A stretch of DNA of 64,000 bases from Oerskovia merdavium (GCF_014836755.1 NZ_JACSQF010000019.1:1-64000); one strand, 5' to 3'. Positions 1-9,748 are shown, counted from the first letter of the stretch. Notes: generated by a model from the sequence alone, not told the origin. Translations and numbers: made by a program.

Positions 1-56
1 GGGGGCCGCGCCGGGGGGGGGGGGCGCCGCGGGGGCGCCGCCGGGGGCCGCGGCAC
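1..56 (-). CDS. Possible 5' end of comEC (partial)
   Basis: After the comEA stop the minus strand continues into the window edge. A GTG at 56-54 opens a frame of 18 codons rich in Pro, Ala and Arg. In many genomes comEC, the DNA-uptake channel gene, lies directly downstream of comEA, and its N-terminus is variable, so this could be its beginning. No strong ribosome binding site is visible and nothing of the conserved ComEC core is present. The call rests on synteny only and may be wrong. Confidence 0.25.
   Translation of the reverse strand, partial: MPRPPAAPPRRPPPPARP
13..24. repeat. Run of 12 G residues
   Basis: Twelve consecutive G residues occur in a stretch (1-56) that is almost only G and C. 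If the comEC frame is real, the run encodes Pro codons near its N-terminus. Such tracts slip during replication and also mark assembly breaks. The sequence cannot distinguish these. Confidence 0.6.
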
Positions 57-82
57 CCCTGTCCGAGGATCGGTCTCCCACC

Positions 83-1261
83 TCAGACCCGCACCTGGTC
101 GCGCAGCCTCGCGAGCAGCGCGTCGCCGATCCCGCTCACCTCCCCGAGCTCCTCGACGCTCGTGAACCTCCCGTTGGCCTCGCGCCACTCGACGATCCGG
201 GCAGCGAGCACGGGCCCGATCCCCGGCAGGGCGTCGAGCGTGGTCTGGTCCGCCGAGTTCAGGTCGACGGGTCCGGCCTCGCTGCCCGTCCCGGTCACGG
301 GACCGGGCGCGGCGGCGACGCCCTCCCCCGGGCGTGGCACGACGATCTGCTCGCCGTCGACGACCTCGCGCGCCAGGTTGACGCCCGCGAGGTCCGCCTC
401 GGCCGTGGCGTCCCCCGCTGCGGCGAGCGCGTCGGCCACGCGCGACCCCTCGGGCACGGTCACGAGCCCTGGCGCGGCCACCGCTCCCACCACGTGCACG
501 ACGACGTCGCTCTCCCTGGCAGGGCTCGTCGCCCCGCCGTCGCCCGCCTCGGTGGAAGCCGACGCGGTCGCGGGCGTGACGCCGCCGTTCTCCGTGAGCC
601 CGACCGACCCGGCGCCGCCCTCAGGGGCAGGCTCGGTGAGCGCAGCGACAGGCCGCAGGTCGTCCCCTCCCCGGAGGCTCCACGCGCCGACCCCGACCGC
701 GAGCAGCAGGAGCGCGACCGTGGCCACCACTGCTGCCCGTGCGCCGACGGACCAGCGGCGAGGACCGCCGTCGGGCACGTGCTCGAACCCCGCGTGCGAC
801 GTGGGATGACCGTTCGCTGCGGTGTACGCGGCGGCGACCGCGTCGAGCGCGCCACGTGTCCCGACGGGTTCGTCCGGCGCGGTCGCAGGCCCTGGTTCCG
901 CGTCCCTCAACTCTCGATGTGAGGTCGAACGTAAGGGGTCGACGCTCGTCCCGCCCAGCCCTCGACCGTCGGTCGAGGGTTCGGTCGCCACGCCCGCGGA
1001 CACGCTCCACCACGCCGGTTCCGGCCCCGGAACATGCCCTTCGTCGGGTCTCGGGTCCGGGTCGAGGGTCACGTGCGGGACGTCGTCCACGGGCGCCGTC
1101 CCCCGCGGACCGAATACCTGCCGGACCGCCGTGGGCCCGGTTCGCTCCCCCGGCACGCTGCGCAGCCTCCGCAGCCGGACCGCGCCGTCCTCGCCGGGCG
1201 GCTCGGCGAGCGGGTCAGCAGGTGTCGTGCCGGGCGGGCGGCGCACACGGGAGAAGGTCAC
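83..1261 (-). CDS. comEA: ComEA family helix-hairpin-helix DNA-binding protein
   Basis: This is a membrane-anchored DNA-binding protein of the competence/DNA-uptake type, 392 residues. It has a long disordered, charged N-terminal region (about 1-165), one membrane segment (about 172-195), a Ser/Gly/Ala-rich linker, an SLBB-like domain (begins VVVHVVGAV), and a C-terminal double helix-hairpin-helix (PGIGPVLAARI and VSGIGDALL). The N-terminal extension is longer than in Bacillus ComEA, which is common in actinobacteria. The GTG start at 1261 lies 6 nt after a TAGCGT -10 box, suggesting a leaderless mRNA. A comEC gene is expected to follow to the left. Whether uptake competence is functional is not shown. 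Confidence 0.9.
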   Translation of the reverse strand: MTFSRVRRPPGTTPADPLAEPPGEDGAVRLRRLRSVPGERTGPTAVRQVFGPRGTAPVDDVPHVTLDPDPRPDEGHVPGPEPAWWSVSAGVATEPSTDGRGLGGTSVDPLRSTSHRELRDAEPGPATAPDEPVGTRGALDAVAAAYTAANGHPTSHAGFEHVPDGGPRRWSVGARAAVVATVALLLLAVGVGAWSLRGGDDLRPVAALTEPAPEGGAGSVGLTENGGVTPATASASTEAGDGGATSPARESDVVVHVVGAVAAPGLVTVPEGSRVADALAAAGDATAEADLAGVNLAREVVDGEQIVVPRPGEGVAAAPGPVTGTGSEAGPVDLNSADQTTLDALPGIGPVLAARIVEWREANGRFTSVEELGEVSGIGDALLARLRDQVRV

Positions 1262-1267
1262 CCGGGC

Positions 1268-1273
1268 ACGCTA
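1268..1273 (-). promoter_or_regulatory. -10 box of comEA, leaderless type
   Basis: TAGCGT on the minus strand is followed by 6 nt and then the GTG start of comEA. This TANNNT-to-start spacing is typical of actinobacterial leaderless promoters; no ribosome binding site is present. Confidence 0.5.
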
Positions 1274-1368
1274 GGCGCGTCCGCTCCGGACCCGCGGAAC
1301 ATCGAGACTCCCCTGTGCGACACCAGCTCGCGCGCCTGGCTGTGCACGGCCAGGTACCGCTCGGAACC

Positions 1369-2223
1369 TCAGGTCGCGCGGTCCGCCACGACGATCGCCA
1401 GGACCCCCGGTCCGGCATGCGCACCGACGACCGCGCTCACGGGAGTCACGGCAGCACGCACGCCGGTCTCGTCGAGCAACCGCTCGGCCACCTCGGTCGC
1501 CGCGGTGTCGTCACCCAGGAAGTGCACCGCGAGCTCGGGCTCGGCACGCCGCTCGACCGACTCGACCGCGACGTGCACGAGCCGCTCGACCGCAGCGGAC
1601 CGGGTCCTGACCTTCTGGATCACCTCGATGCGACCGTCGCGCACCGCGAGGAGCGGGCGCACCCCCAGGACCGTGCCGAGCGCAGCCGCCGCAGCGCCGA
1701 GCCGACCGCCGCGGCGAAGGTGCTCGAGCGAGTCGACCATGAAGATCGCGCGGCTCGAGTCCGCCACCGCGATCGCTCGACGGGCCACCTCGTCGACCGT
1801 CCCGCCCGCCGCCGCGGAGTCCGCTGCGGCCAGCGCCGCGAATCCGAGTCCCATGGCCACGGTCCGGGAGTCCACGACACGCACAGGGACCGGCGACCGT
1901 GTCGCGGCGAGGGCCGCGGCGTGCACGGTGCCCGACAGGTCGCCCGAGAGGTGGATCGAGACGATCGATCGGGCCCCCGCGCGCGCTGCGGCCTCGTACG
2001 CCTGGACCAGTGCGTGCGGCGTGGGCTGCGAGGTCGTCACGCGCTGACCCGAGCCGATCCTGTCGGCGACGTCGTCGGGCGACATGTCGACGCCCTCGAG
2101 GAACGTCTCGTCACCGACCAGCACCTGCAGAGGCACCACCGACAGGGCCGGGTGGTCACCGGGGGGCAGGGAGGCGGTCGAGTCCGTGACGACGCGGACG
2201 GCCGGAGGCTTGGCAGGACTCAT
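1369..2223 (-). CDS. DegV family fatty-acid-binding protein
   Basis: A 284-residue DegV-family protein. These cytoplasmic proteins bind a long-chain fatty acid; in Gram-positive bacteria related FakB proteins present it to the kinase FakA. Visible family marks are the N-terminal VVTDSTASLPP, the segment TSQPTPHAL carrying the lipid-contacting Ser, and SIHLSGDLSGT. No FakA-like kinase gene is adjacent, so the partner is not known here. The ATG at 2223 is preceded by GGAG immediately upstream and by TAGGAT 9 nt upstream. It is divergent from the HerA-like gene; 106 bp separate the two starts. Family assignment is firm; the precise role is inferred. Confidence 0.9.
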   Translation of the reverse strand: MSPAKPPAVRVVTDSTASLPPGDHPALSVVPLQVLVGDETFLEGVDMSPDDVADRIGSGQRVTTSQPTPHALVQAYEAAARAGARSIVSIHLSGDLSGTVHAAALAATRSPVPVRVVDSRTVAMGLGFAALAAADSAAAGGTVDEVARRAIAVADSSRAIFMVDSLEHLRRGGRLGAAAAALGTVLGVRPLLAVRDGRIEVIQKVRTRSAAVERLVHVAVESVERRAEPELAVHFLGDDTAATEVAERLLDETGVRAAVTPVSAVVGAHAGPGVLAIVVADRAT

Positions 2224-2316
2224 CTCCGGGAGATCCTACGTGTCGCGCGCCCGCGGTCGCACGCGGTCGTGCCCCGGGCGGCGTGCGTGCCCCGCGCGCT
2301 CACCCCGGTGCAGCCC

Positions 2317-2322
2317 TAGGAT
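2317..2322 (+). promoter_or_regulatory. -10 box of the HerA-like gene, leaderless type
   Basis: TAGGAT followed by 7 nt and then the ATG at 2330. No ribosome binding site is visible, so translation probably starts on a leaderless transcript. Confidence 0.5.
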
Positions 2323-2329
2323 CCGAGAC

Positions 2330-4225
2330 ATGCCCGACGACGCAGCCCCCTCCCCCGCAGACCTCGCCGCACTGAAGGCTGCCGCCGCACGAGCGGCTGC
2401 CGAGGCGGCCGAGGCGAAGGCAGCCGCGGCCCAGGCCGCGCTCGAGGCAGCGGAGGCCGCCGCCGCGTCGTCGGCCGGTGGCGCACCGCCGGACACGGTC
2501 GCCCCGACCACTCCCGAGGCCGCTCCCGAGGCGAGCGCCGCAGCTGCGGACGCCTCGCCGTCGGGCACCTCCCCGAGGCCTCTCGAGGGCTACCCCGCCG
2601 AGGTCGCCGCCGGCTACGCCTCCAAGGGCGGGACGCTCGCGCTCGGCGCGCTGCTCGAGGCCCCCGACGCGCCGACCGGCGACCCCGTTCCCCGTGCCGA
2701 CGTCCAGGTCGGGTTCTCGCTCGCGATGCTCAACCGGCACGGGCTCGTCGCCGGGGCCACCGGGACGGGCAAGACCAAGACGCTGCAGGGCATGGCCGAA
2801 GGGCTGTCCGACGCCGGGGTGCCGACGTTCGTCGCGGACATCAAGGGCGACCTGTCGGGGCTCGCGGTGCCCGGCGTGAGCGGCGAGAAGATCCTGGACC
2901 GGACTGCGAGCATCGGGCAGGACTGGAAGCCGACCACCTACCCGGTCGAGTTCTACTCGCTCGGCGGGCTCGGCAAGGGCATCCCGATCCGGACGACCGT
3001 GAGCGACTTCGGGCCGCTCCTGCTCGCCAAGGTGCTGGGGCTCAACGACACGCAGGAGTCGAGCCTGGGCCTGATCTTCCACTGGGCCGACACCCAGGGC
3101 CTCGCGCTGCTCGACCTCAAGGACCTGCAGTCGACCATCGCCTACCTCACCTCGGACGACGGCAAGGCCGAGCTCAAGGGCATCGGTGGGCTGTCCGCGG
3201 CCACGGCCGGTGTCATCCTGCGCGAGATCGTGACGCTCCAGGCCCAGGGTGCGGACGTGTTCTTCGGCGAGCCCGCGTTCGACACGACCGAGCTGCTGCG
3301 CGTCGCGGCCGACGGGCGCGGGACCGTCTCGGCGCTCGAGCTGCCTGCCGTCCAGGACCGGCCCGCACTGTTCTCGACCTTCCTCATGTGGCTGCTCGCC
3401 GACCTGTACCAGGACCTGCCCGAGGTCGGCGACCTCGACAAGCCCAAGCTCGTGTTCTTCTTCGACGAGGCGCACCTGCTGTTCACGGGCGCTTCCAAGG
3501 AGTTCCTGCAGCAGGTCGTGCAGACCGTGCGGCTCATCCGGTCCAAGGGCGTCGGCGTGTTCTTCGTGACGCAGAGCCCCAAGGACGTGCCCGCCGACGT
3601 CCTGGCCCAGCTCGGCAACCGGGTCCAGCACGCGCTGCGCGCCTTCACGCCCGACGACGCCGCAGCCCTGCGAGCGGCCGTGCGGACCTTCCCCACGTCG
3701 CCCTACGACCTGGAACAGCTGCTGCAGTCGCTCGGCACGGGCGAGGCCGTGGTCACGGTCCTGACCGAGAAGGGGGCCCCCACGCCGGTCGCGTGGACAC
3801 GGGTGCGGGCACCCCAGTCCTCGATGGAGCCGGCACCTGAGACAGTGATCGACGGGATCGTGGCAGGCTCCCCGCTCGCCGCACGCTATGCCGTCGCGGT
3901 CGACAACGAGTCGGCGTACGAGCTGCTGACCGCACGCATCGCCGCGCAGCAGGCCGCGGCCGAGCAGGCCGAGCTGGCCGAGAAGCTCGCCAAGGAGCAG
4001 GAGGCCGCCCAGAAGGAGGCCGACAAGGCCGCGAAGAAGCAGGCCGACGAGCTCGAGAAGATGCGCGCCAAGCTCGAACGGGACGCGGCGCGCTCCGGGG
4101 GCGGGTCCCGGACAGCGCCCCGGAAGTCGACCGCGTCGTCGGGGCTCGACAAGTTCCTGGGGTCGATGGCGACGCAGCTCGGCCGGGAGATCACGCGGAC
4201 GGTGTTCGGGACGCGGCGGCGGTAG
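2330..4225 (+). CDS. HerA-like ATPase, DUF853 (helicase HerA-like C-terminal domain) protein
   Basis: A 631-residue FtsK/HerA-superfamily ATPase. The N-terminal 80 residues are an Ala/Glu-rich predicted coiled coil and Ala/Pro linker. The ATPase core has a Walker A GATGTGKTKT near residue 142 and a Walker B LVFFFDEAHLLF near 380. A long charged coiled coil (about 540-590) and a basic tail close the protein. Related proteins are assumed to be hexameric DNA-translocating motors, but most DUF853 members have no tested function. The start is the ATG after a TAGGAT box; an upstream in-frame start would run back into the DegV promoter and adds no family similarity. It converges on leuS across a large palindrome. 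Confidence 0.88.
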   Translation: MPDDAAPSPADLAALKAAAARAAAEAAEAKAAAAQAALEAAEAAAASSAGGAPPDTVAPTTPEAAPEASAAAADASPSGTSPRPLEGYPAEVAAGYASKGGTLALGALLEAPDAPTGDPVPRADVQVGFSLAMLNRHGLVAGATGTGKTKTLQGMAEGLSDAGVPTFVADIKGDLSGLAVPGVSGEKILDRTASIGQDWKPTTYPVEFYSLGGLGKGIPIRTTVSDFGPLLLAKVLGLNDTQESSLGLIFHWADTQGLALLDLKDLQSTIAYLTSDDGKAELKGIGGLSAATAGVILREIVTLQAQGADVFFGEPAFDTTELLRVAADGRGTVSALELPAVQDRPALFSTFLMWLLADLYQDLPEVGDLDKPKLVFFFDEAHLLFTGASKEFLQQVVQTVRLIRSKGVGVFFVTQSPKDVPADVLAQLGNRVQHALRAFTPDDAAALRAAVRTFPTSPYDLEQLLQSLGTGEAVVTVLTEKGAPTPVAWTRVRAPQSSMEPAPETVIDGIVAGSPLAARYAVAVDNESAYELLTARIAAQQAAAEQAELAEKLAKEQEAAQKEADKAAKKQADELEKMRAKLERDAARSGGGSRTAPRKSTASSGLDKFLGSMATQLGREITRTVFGTRRR

Positions 4226-4247
4226 GACGCCGACTCCCCGGCTGCCG

Positions 4248-4306
4248 TCGAGTGCATGACTCGGCTGCGACTCGCAGGGCGTGTCGCAGCCGAGTCGTGC
4301 ACTCGA
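4248..4306. repeat. Palindromic repeat copy 1 (24-nt arms), likely bidirectional terminator
   Basis: Two 24-nt arms (4248-4271 and 4283-4306) pair with a single mismatch around an 11-nt loop TCGCAGGGCGT. It lies exactly between the convergent stops of the HerA-like gene and leuS. The loop and inner stem (GCGACTCGCNGGGCGT) recur in the palindromes at 54.85 kb and 55.5 kb, so this is a dispersed family and not only a terminator. Confidence 0.85.
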
Positions 4307-4316
4307 GCGAGAAGCG

Positions 4317-7277
4317 TCAGGCCGGAACCACGTTCACCAGCTTCGGTGCCCGCACGATCACCGTGCGGATCCCGCGCCCGTCGAGCGTGCGCTGCACGTT
4401 CGCGTCGGCCAGCGCCAGCTCGCGCAGCTCGTCCTCACCGATCGAGGGCGAGACCTCGAGCCGGCTGCGGACCTTGCCCTGGACCTGCACGACGCACGTC
4501 ACGGTGTCCTCGACCAGGTACTCGTCGAGCGCGACCGGGAAGGGCTCGTGGGCCAGCGACTGCGGGTGCCCGAGGCGCGACCACAGCTCCTCCGCGATGT
4601 GCGGCGCGATGGGCGCCACCATGAGGATCAGCGGCTCGATCGCCTCGCGCGGCACGCGGTCCAGCCCCGTGAGGTGGTTGTTGAGAGCGATGAGCTTGGC
4701 GATCGCGGTGTTGGAGCGCATGTGCTCCATCTCGACGCGCACGTCCGCGATGGTGCGGTGGACCAGGCGCAGGGTCGCGACCTCCGCCGGCTCGTCGGAG
4801 ACCGTCGTCTCGCCCGTCTCCTCGGACACGACGTTGCGCCACAGGCGCTGCAGGAAGCGCTGGGACCCGACGACGGCTCGCGTGTCCCAGGGGCGCGACA
4901 GGTCGAGCGGTCCCATGGACATCTCGTACACGCGGAACGTGTCGGCGCCGTAGGCCTCGTACATGTCGTCGGGCGTCACGACGTTCTTGAGCGACTTGCC
5001 CATCTTCCCGTACTCACGGTTGACGGGCTCGCCCTTCCACAGGTACCGGACCTCGTCGCCGCTGCCTTCCTCGACGACCTCCTCGGCCGGCACGTACGCA
5101 CCGCGCGAGTCGGTGAACGCGTAGGCCTGCACGTAGCCCTGGTTGAAGAGCTTGTGGAACGGCTCGGTGCTCGTGACGTGCCCCAGATCCAGCAGCACCT
5201 TGTGCCAGAAGCGCGCGTAGAGCAGGTGCAGCACGGCGTGCTCGACGCCGCCCACGTACAGGTCGACGCCGCCCGCGGGCCCGGCCGTGGCGTTGTGCCC
5301 CGGTCCGGTCCAGTACTTCTCGAGCTCCGGGGACGCCATGTGCTCGGTGTCCGCCGGGTCGAGGTAGCGCAGGTAGTACCAGCAGGACCCGGCCCAGTTG
5401 GGCATGGTGTTGGTGTCGCGACGGTAGGTCTTGGGACCGTCGCCCAGGTCGAGCGTGACGTTGACCCAGTCCTCGTTGCGGCCCAGCGGCGGCTCGGGCG
5501 AGGAGTCGGCGTCGTCGGGCTCGTAGGTGCGCGGCGAGTAGTCCGGGACCTCGGGCAGGTTGACGGGCAGCAGCGAGTCCGGCAGCGCGATGGGCTGGTC
5601 GTTCTCGTCGTAGACGATGGGGAACGGCTCGCCCCAGTAGCGCTGGCGGCTGAAGAGCCAGTCGCGCAGGCGGTACGTCACGGTGCCCGTGCCGATGCCC
5701 TTGGACTCGAGCCAGTCGATCATGGCCCGCTTGGCGTCGGCCACGCCCAGGCCGTCGAGCGAGATCTCGTCGTTGGACGAGTTGACGATCTCGCCGTCGC
5801 CGGTCCACGCGCCCTCGTGGTCCTCGGGGGCCGCGACGGTGCGGACCACGGGCAGCTCGAAGGCCTCGGCGAACGCGTGGTCGCGCTCGTCGCCGCCGGG
5901 GACGGCCATGATGGCGCCCGTGCCGTAGCCCATGAGGACGTAGTCCGCGGTGAACACGGGGATGAGCGCACCGTTGACGGGGTTGACCGCGAGGTGGCCC
6001 GTGAAGACGCCGGTCTTCTTGCCCGCGTCGGCCTGACGCTCGACCGCGGTCTTCGCCGCGGCCTCCTTGCGGTACGCCGCGACGGCGTCGATCGGGGTCG
6101 CGTGACCACCGGTCCAGACCCCGTGCGTGCCGTCGGGCCACTCGGCCGGGACTTCGTCGAGCAGGGGGTGCTCGGGCGAGACCACCAGGAACGTCGCACC
6201 GAACAGGGTGTCGGGGCGCGTCGTGAAGACCTCGACGTCCCCGACGGGGCTGCTCCCGCCGATCGCACCGTCGATCGCGAAACGGACGTTGGCGCCCTCG
6301 CTGCGACCGATCCAGTTGCGCTGCATCGACTTGACCTTCTCCGGCCAGTCGATGAGGTCCAGGTCGTCGGCCAGGCGGTCCGCGTACGCGGTGATCCGCA
6401 TGTTCCACTGGCGCAGGCTGCGCTGGAAGACGGGGAAGTTCCCGCGCTCGGAGCGGCCGTCGGACGTGACCTCCTCGTTCGCGAGCACGGTGCCCAGGCC
6501 CGGGGCCCAGTTCACGGGCGACTCGGACACGTAGGCCAGGCGCTGCGGGTCGATCACGTCGCGCTGCGCGACGCGGTCGAGGTCTTCCCACCGGGTACCC
6601 TCGGGGTGGCCGGGGACGGGCCGCGTGCCTGCGGCGTACTCGGCCACGAGCTCGGTGATGGGGCGTGCTCGGCCCGTGCCGCCGTCGGGACGCACGGCGT
6701 CCTCGTCGTACCAGGCCTCGAAGATCTGCAGGAAGATCCACTGGGTCCAGCGGATGTACTCGGGGTCGATGGTCGCGAACGAGCGGCGCGAGTCGTGACC
6801 CAGCCCCAGGCGGCGCAGCTGGCGCTTCATGTTGGCCATGTTGGCCTCGGTCGTGACCCGCGGGTGCTGGCCGGTCTGCACGGCGAACTGCTCTGCGGGC
6901 AGGCCGAACGCGTCGTAGCCCAGCGCGTGCAGCACGTTGTCGCCGCACATGCGCCGGAAGCGCCCGACGACGTCGGTCGCGATGTACCCGAGCGGGTGCC
7001 CCACGTGCAGTCCCGCGCCCGAGGGGTACGGGAACATGTCCATGATGAAGTACGGCGAGCGGCCGTCGGCGTGCCTGCCCTCTCCGTCGGTGAGGTGACC
7101 CGAGGGGTTGGCCGCGAAGAACGTGCCGCGCTCCTCCCACGCGTCCTGCCACCGGAGCTCGATGTCCTGCGCGAGGGCGGGCGTGTAGCGGTGGGAGGTC
7201 GTCTCGAGCGAGGCCGCGGGGGCGGGGTGCACGGGCTCGGCGGGGTTCTCGGGGGCGGGGTTCTCAGGCGTGCTCAC
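4317..7277 (-). CDS. leuS: Leucyl-tRNA synthetase
   Basis: Charges tRNA-Leu with leucine in the cytoplasm; class Ia synthetase of the bacterial type, 986 residues including an N-terminal extension of about 30 residues rich in Pro, Asn and Glu. The HIGH-type motif is [17 protein letters not shown] (about residue 81-97) and the KMSKS-type motif appears as KMGKSLKN (about 757-764); Gly in place of the first Ser is a tolerated variant in this family. The editing domain contains [12 protein letters not shown]. The anticodon-binding domain ends in [11 protein letters not shown]. The start is GTG at 7277, 6 nt after TAAACT, which suggests a leaderless mRNA. No T-box-like leader is visible. Essential gene. 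Confidence 0.98.
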   Translation of the reverse strand: MSTPENPAPENPAEPVHPAPAASLETTSHRYTPALAQDIELRWQDAWEERGTFFAANPSGHLTDGEGRHADGRSPYFIMDMFPYPSGAGLHVGHPLGYIATDVVGRFRRMCGDNVLHALGYDAFGLPAEQFAVQTGQHPRVTTEANMANMKRQLRRLGLGHDSRRSFATIDPEYIRWTQWIFLQIFEAWYDEDAVRPDGGTGRARPITELVAEYAAGTRPVPGHPEGTRWEDLDRVAQRDVIDPQRLAYVSESPVNWAPGLGTVLANEEVTSDGRSERGNFPVFQRSLRQWNMRITAYADRLADDLDLIDWPEKVKSMQRNWIGRSEGANVRFAIDGAIGGSSPVGDVEVFTTRPDTLFGATFLVVSPEHPLLDEVPAEWPDGTHGVWTGGHATPIDAVAAYRKEAAAKTAVERQADAGKKTGVFTGHLAVNPVNGALIPVFTADYVLMGYGTGAIMAVPGGDERDHAFAEAFELPVVRTVAAPEDHEGAWTGDGEIVNSSNDEISLDGLGVADAKRAMIDWLESKGIGTGTVTYRLRDWLFSRQRYWGEPFPIVYDENDQPIALPDSLLPVNLPEVPDYSPRTYEPDDADSSPEPPLGRNEDWVNVTLDLGDGPKTYRRDTNTMPNWAGSCWYYLRYLDPADTEHMASPELEKYWTGPGHNATAGPAGGVDLYVGGVEHAVLHLLYARFWHKVLLDLGHVTSTEPFHKLFNQGYVQAYAFTDSRGAYVPAEEVVEEGSGDEVRYLWKGEPVNREYGKMGKSLKNVVTPDDMYEAYGADTFRVYEMSMGPLDLSRPWDTRAVVGSQRFLQRLWRNVVSEETGETTVSDEPAEVATLRLVHRTIADVRVEMEHMRSNTAIAKLIALNNHLTGLDRVPREAIEPLILMVAPIAPHIAEELWSRLGHPQSLAHEPFPVALDEYLVEDTVTCVVQVQGKVRSRLEVSPSIGEDELRELALADANVQRTLDGRGIRTVIVRAPKLVNVVPA

Positions 7278-7283
7278 CCCGCG

Positions 7284-7289
7284 AGTTTA
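7284..7289 (-). promoter_or_regulatory. -10 box of leuS, leaderless type
   Basis: TAAACT on the minus strand, then 6 nt, then the GTG start of leuS. No ribosome binding site is visible. Confidence 0.5.
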
Positions 7290-7443
7290 CCGTTCGGCGC
7301 GACGTCGTCGGGCAGCGTCGTCGCTGCTGGACGCCGGGCCGGACGGGCACGCGCCGGCCCGACGGCGCAGCCCACCCCGAGCGGCCCGGTCACCACCCGT
7401 CCGGGACCCCCGAGCGTGCGGCGACGGCTCGTCAGGGGAGGGT

Positions 7444-7477
7444 CACCGGGCCGGTGGTGCCGGCCACCGGCCCGGTG
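7444..7477 (-). terminator. Hairpin terminator after the VKOR gene
   Basis: Perfect 14-bp arms (7444-7457 and 7464-7477) with a 6-nt loop, starting about 50 nt downstream of the VKOR stop. There is no T-run, as usual in high-GC actinobacteria. The rest of the 7278-7530 interval shows no gene. Confidence 0.7.
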
Positions 7478-7530
7478 GGATCAGGACCCGTCGGGAGCTG
7501 CTGGGAGCGGCTCGGCTCCCCGCCCGCCGA

Positions 7531-8220
7531 TCAGGTGCTCTGCAGGTAGGTGACGATCGTGGGTCCCATCTCGAGGAAGACCCAGGCGACGAGGAGGACG
7601 TACAGCACGGCGAGCAGGATCCCGCGGTTGTCGACGACCAGCCGCTTCACGCCCTCGCCGACCTTGAGGTACCCCTCCTGCACGGCGTGCACGACCTGGT
7701 ACCAGAACAGCGGGATCATCGCGGCCCACACGACCATGCAGAAGGGGCAGAGCACGACGAGCACGTAGAGGCTGGTCCACACGAGGAAGAGGATGAGCCC
7801 CATCGCGACCGTCGTGACGGCCAGCATCGTGAGCCAGAACCAGCGCGGCAGACGCGCACCGGTCAGCACGACGACGCCGATCGTCATGACCACGGGGAAG
7901 GCCGCGACCCCGAGGTAGGGGTTGGGGAACCCGAGCAGGGTGCCCTGCCACGAGGCCATCGCGGGCCCGCAGTCGAGGAACGGGTTGAGCGAGCACGACG
8001 CGACGTGGTTCGGGTCGATGAGCTTGAGGTACTTCTCGATCGCGAGCCAGGCGGCTCCGACCAGGCCGACCGCACCCGCCACGACGAGCACCCACCCGAA
8101 CGCTCGGGGCGAGAGGTTCTTGGCGTCGGCGTCGGGCAGTGCCGCACCGGCGGCGGGGCGCTGCGTGCCGGCCGCCGGGGTGCGCCCGGCACGGGAAGGA
8201 CGGGTGGGGCTCTCGCTCAC
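7531..8220 (-). CDS. Vitamin K epoxide reductase (VKOR) family membrane protein
   Basis: A 229-residue, multi-span membrane oxidoreductase that in actinobacteria reoxidises periplasm-side DsbA-like proteins and passes electrons to quinone. The active-site CxxC is seen as CPFC near residue 157, and the loop cysteine pair in SCSLNPFLDC (about 71-80). Five hydrophobic segments are visible. The chosen start is GTG at 8220 because AGGAG lies 8 nt upstream; an ATG 13 codons earlier has no such site. No thioredoxin-fold partner gene is adjacent. Family assignment is strong from the two cysteine pairs. Confidence 0.9.
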   Translation of the reverse strand: MSESPTRPSRAGRTPAAGTQRPAAGAALPDADAKNLSPRAFGWVLVVAGAVGLVGAAWLAIEKYLKLIDPNHVASCSLNPFLDCGPAMASWQGTLLGFPNPYLGVAAFPVVMTIGVVVLTGARLPRWFWLTMLAVTTVAMGLILFLVWTSLYVLVVLCPFCMVVWAAMIPLFWYQVVHAVQEGYLKVGEGVKRLVVDNRGILLAVLYVLLVAWVFLEMGPTIVTYLQST

Positions 8221-8428
8221 GAACCGCTCCTGAAGGGTCTGCGCGTGCTCTTCCGGCACACAGGTGGGCCCAAGGTACCGGCGAACTCTGAGGTTTGGCT
8301 GGACGTGTCACGGTTCGCCGGGTGTCGGCGTGAGCCGCGCTGCGCTCGTCGGCGGGCGGCACGTCGCGGGCGAGCGACGTCGTCGGGCGCCGTGCCCCCG
8401 AGTGGCCCACCCGCGGGCGGCCGCCGCC

Positions 8429-9748
8429 TCAGGACGCGGCGACGACCTCCTCGACGGGCGCGTCTGCCGGGACCTCGTCCTCGCGGACGTGCGTGACGCG
8501 CTGGCGACCGAACGCCACGATGATCGCGAGCCCCACGAGCGTCAGCGCGAGGCCCGTCCAGGCCGGCGCGAGGTAGCCCCAGCCCGCGGCGATCACGAGC
8601 CCGCCCAGGAACGCACCGTTGGCGTTGCCCACGTTGAGCGCCGAGTGGCACAGCGCGGCGCCGAGCGAGGGGGCGTCGGGTGAGAGGTCCATGAGGCGGG
8701 TCTGGAGCGCGAGCCCCAGGATCTGGGAGGTCACGCCGAGCAGGAACAGGGACGCGACCGCGGGCACGGGGCTCTGGCCCGTGAGCGCGAACGCGACGAG
8801 GGCGGCCGCCGTGGAGCCGAACCCGATCCAGACCGTGCGCATGACGTCCTTGTCGGCGAGCCGGCCGCCCACGACGGTACCGAGCGTCATGCCGAGCCCG
8901 AAGATCGCGAGGACCACGGGGACCACGCCGAGCGAGAGCCCCGTGACCTCGGTCATGGTCGGGGCGACGTAGGAGTACACGGCGAACATGCCGCCGAACC
9001 CGATCGCGCCACCCACGAAGCTGATCCACAGCGCGCCGTTCTTGAGCGCCGCGAGCTCCTGGCTCACGCTCGACCCGGTGTCGCCGGACCCGGCAGGGAC
9101 CCAGCGCCACAGCGCGAGGAGCGTGAGGCCGCCCAGGAGGCCGATGAGCACGAACGCCGCACGCCACCCGAGCACCTGCCCGGCGAAGGTCGAGAGCGGG
9201 ACGCCGACGACGTTCGCGACCGTGAGCCCGGTCATCATCATGGCCACGGCGTGCCCGCGACGGCCGGGCCCCGCCACGGCGGCCCCGACGGCCGCCCCGA
9301 CACCGAAGAACGCGCCGTGCGGCAGGCCCGCGAAGAAGCGGCCCGCGATGAGCCACTCGAGGCTGGGGGCTGCTGCGGACAGCACGTTGCCGAGCGTGTA
9401 GGCGAGCATGAGGCCCACGAGGAGCTTCTTGCGCGAGACGCGCGCGGCGAGCACGGTCAGGAGCGGCGCGCCGACCACGACGCCCACGGCGTAGGCCGTG
9501 ATCGCGTGCCCGGTCAGCGGGATGGAGGCGTCGAACGCGGCGGCGATGTCGGGCAGCAGGCCCATGGTCGCGAACTCGGTGGTGCCGATCGTGAAGCCGC
9601 CCACGGCGAGCGCGAGCAGCGCGAGCCCCGCGGTCCGGGTTCCACGGGGTGCGCTGGTGGCGCCCGCCCGACGGCGGTCCGCGCCCGGGACGGGCGCGTC
9701 GGAACGGGTGTCGGTCGTCCCGGGCAGGCCGGTGCTGTCGACGGTCAA
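8429..9748 (-). CDS. MFS transporter, DHA1 (drug:H+ antiporter / AraJ-like) type
   Basis: A 12-span major facilitator protein, about 439 residues from the TTG start used here. The motif-A-like loop (ARVSRKKLLVGL) and the family opening GGFTIGTTEFATMGLLPDIA are typical of the AraJ/chloramphenicol-efflux branch of DHA1. The TTG at 9748 follows GAAGGGGG at 9760-9753; an in-frame ATG at 9811 lacks a ribosome binding site and would add 21 residues of non-family sequence. It lies downstream of the DtxR-type gene on the same strand, after 92 bp that include an inverted CGTTGC/GCAACG pair. The substrate cannot be told from the sequence. Confidence 0.85.
   Translation of the reverse strand: MTVDSTGLPGTTDTRSDAPVPGADRRRAGATSAPRGTRTAGLALLALAVGGFTIGTTEFATMGLLPDIAAAFDASIPLTGHAITAYAVGVVVGAPLLTVLAARVSRKKLLVGLMLAYTLGNVLSAAAPSLEWLIAGRFFAGLPHGAFFGVGAAVGAAVAGPGRRGHAVAMMMTGLTVANVVGVPLSTFAGQVLGWRAAFVLIGLLGGLTLLALWRWVPAGSGDTGSSVSQELAALKNGALWISFVGGAIGFGGMFAVYSYVAPTMTEVTGLSLGVVPVVLAIFGLGMTLGTVVGGRLADKDVMRTVWIGFGSTAAALVAFALTGQSPVPAVASLFLLGVTSQILGLALQTRLMDLSPDAPSLGAALCHSALNVGNANGAFLGGLVIAAGWGYLAPAWTGLALTLVGLAIIVAFGRQRVTHVREDEVPADAPVEEVVAAS

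Noticed and set aside
7278-7530. T-box or other riboswitch upstream of leuS
   Set aside because: The -10 box lies 6 nt before the start, so there is no leader to hold one; the hairpin in this gap belongs to the VKOR gene end.
4281-7553. Very long plus-strand open frame (over 1000 codons) antisense to leuS
   Set aside because: It is the shadow of the GC3-rich leuS gene; its composition (Arg, Val, Gly, His-rich) is unlike any protein family, and leuS is certain.
8278-8321. Inverted repeat CCGGCGAAC/GTTCGCCGG upstream of the VKOR gene as an operator
   Set aside because: The arms are 26 nt apart and no regulator gene is adjacent; could be a chance GC-rich pair.
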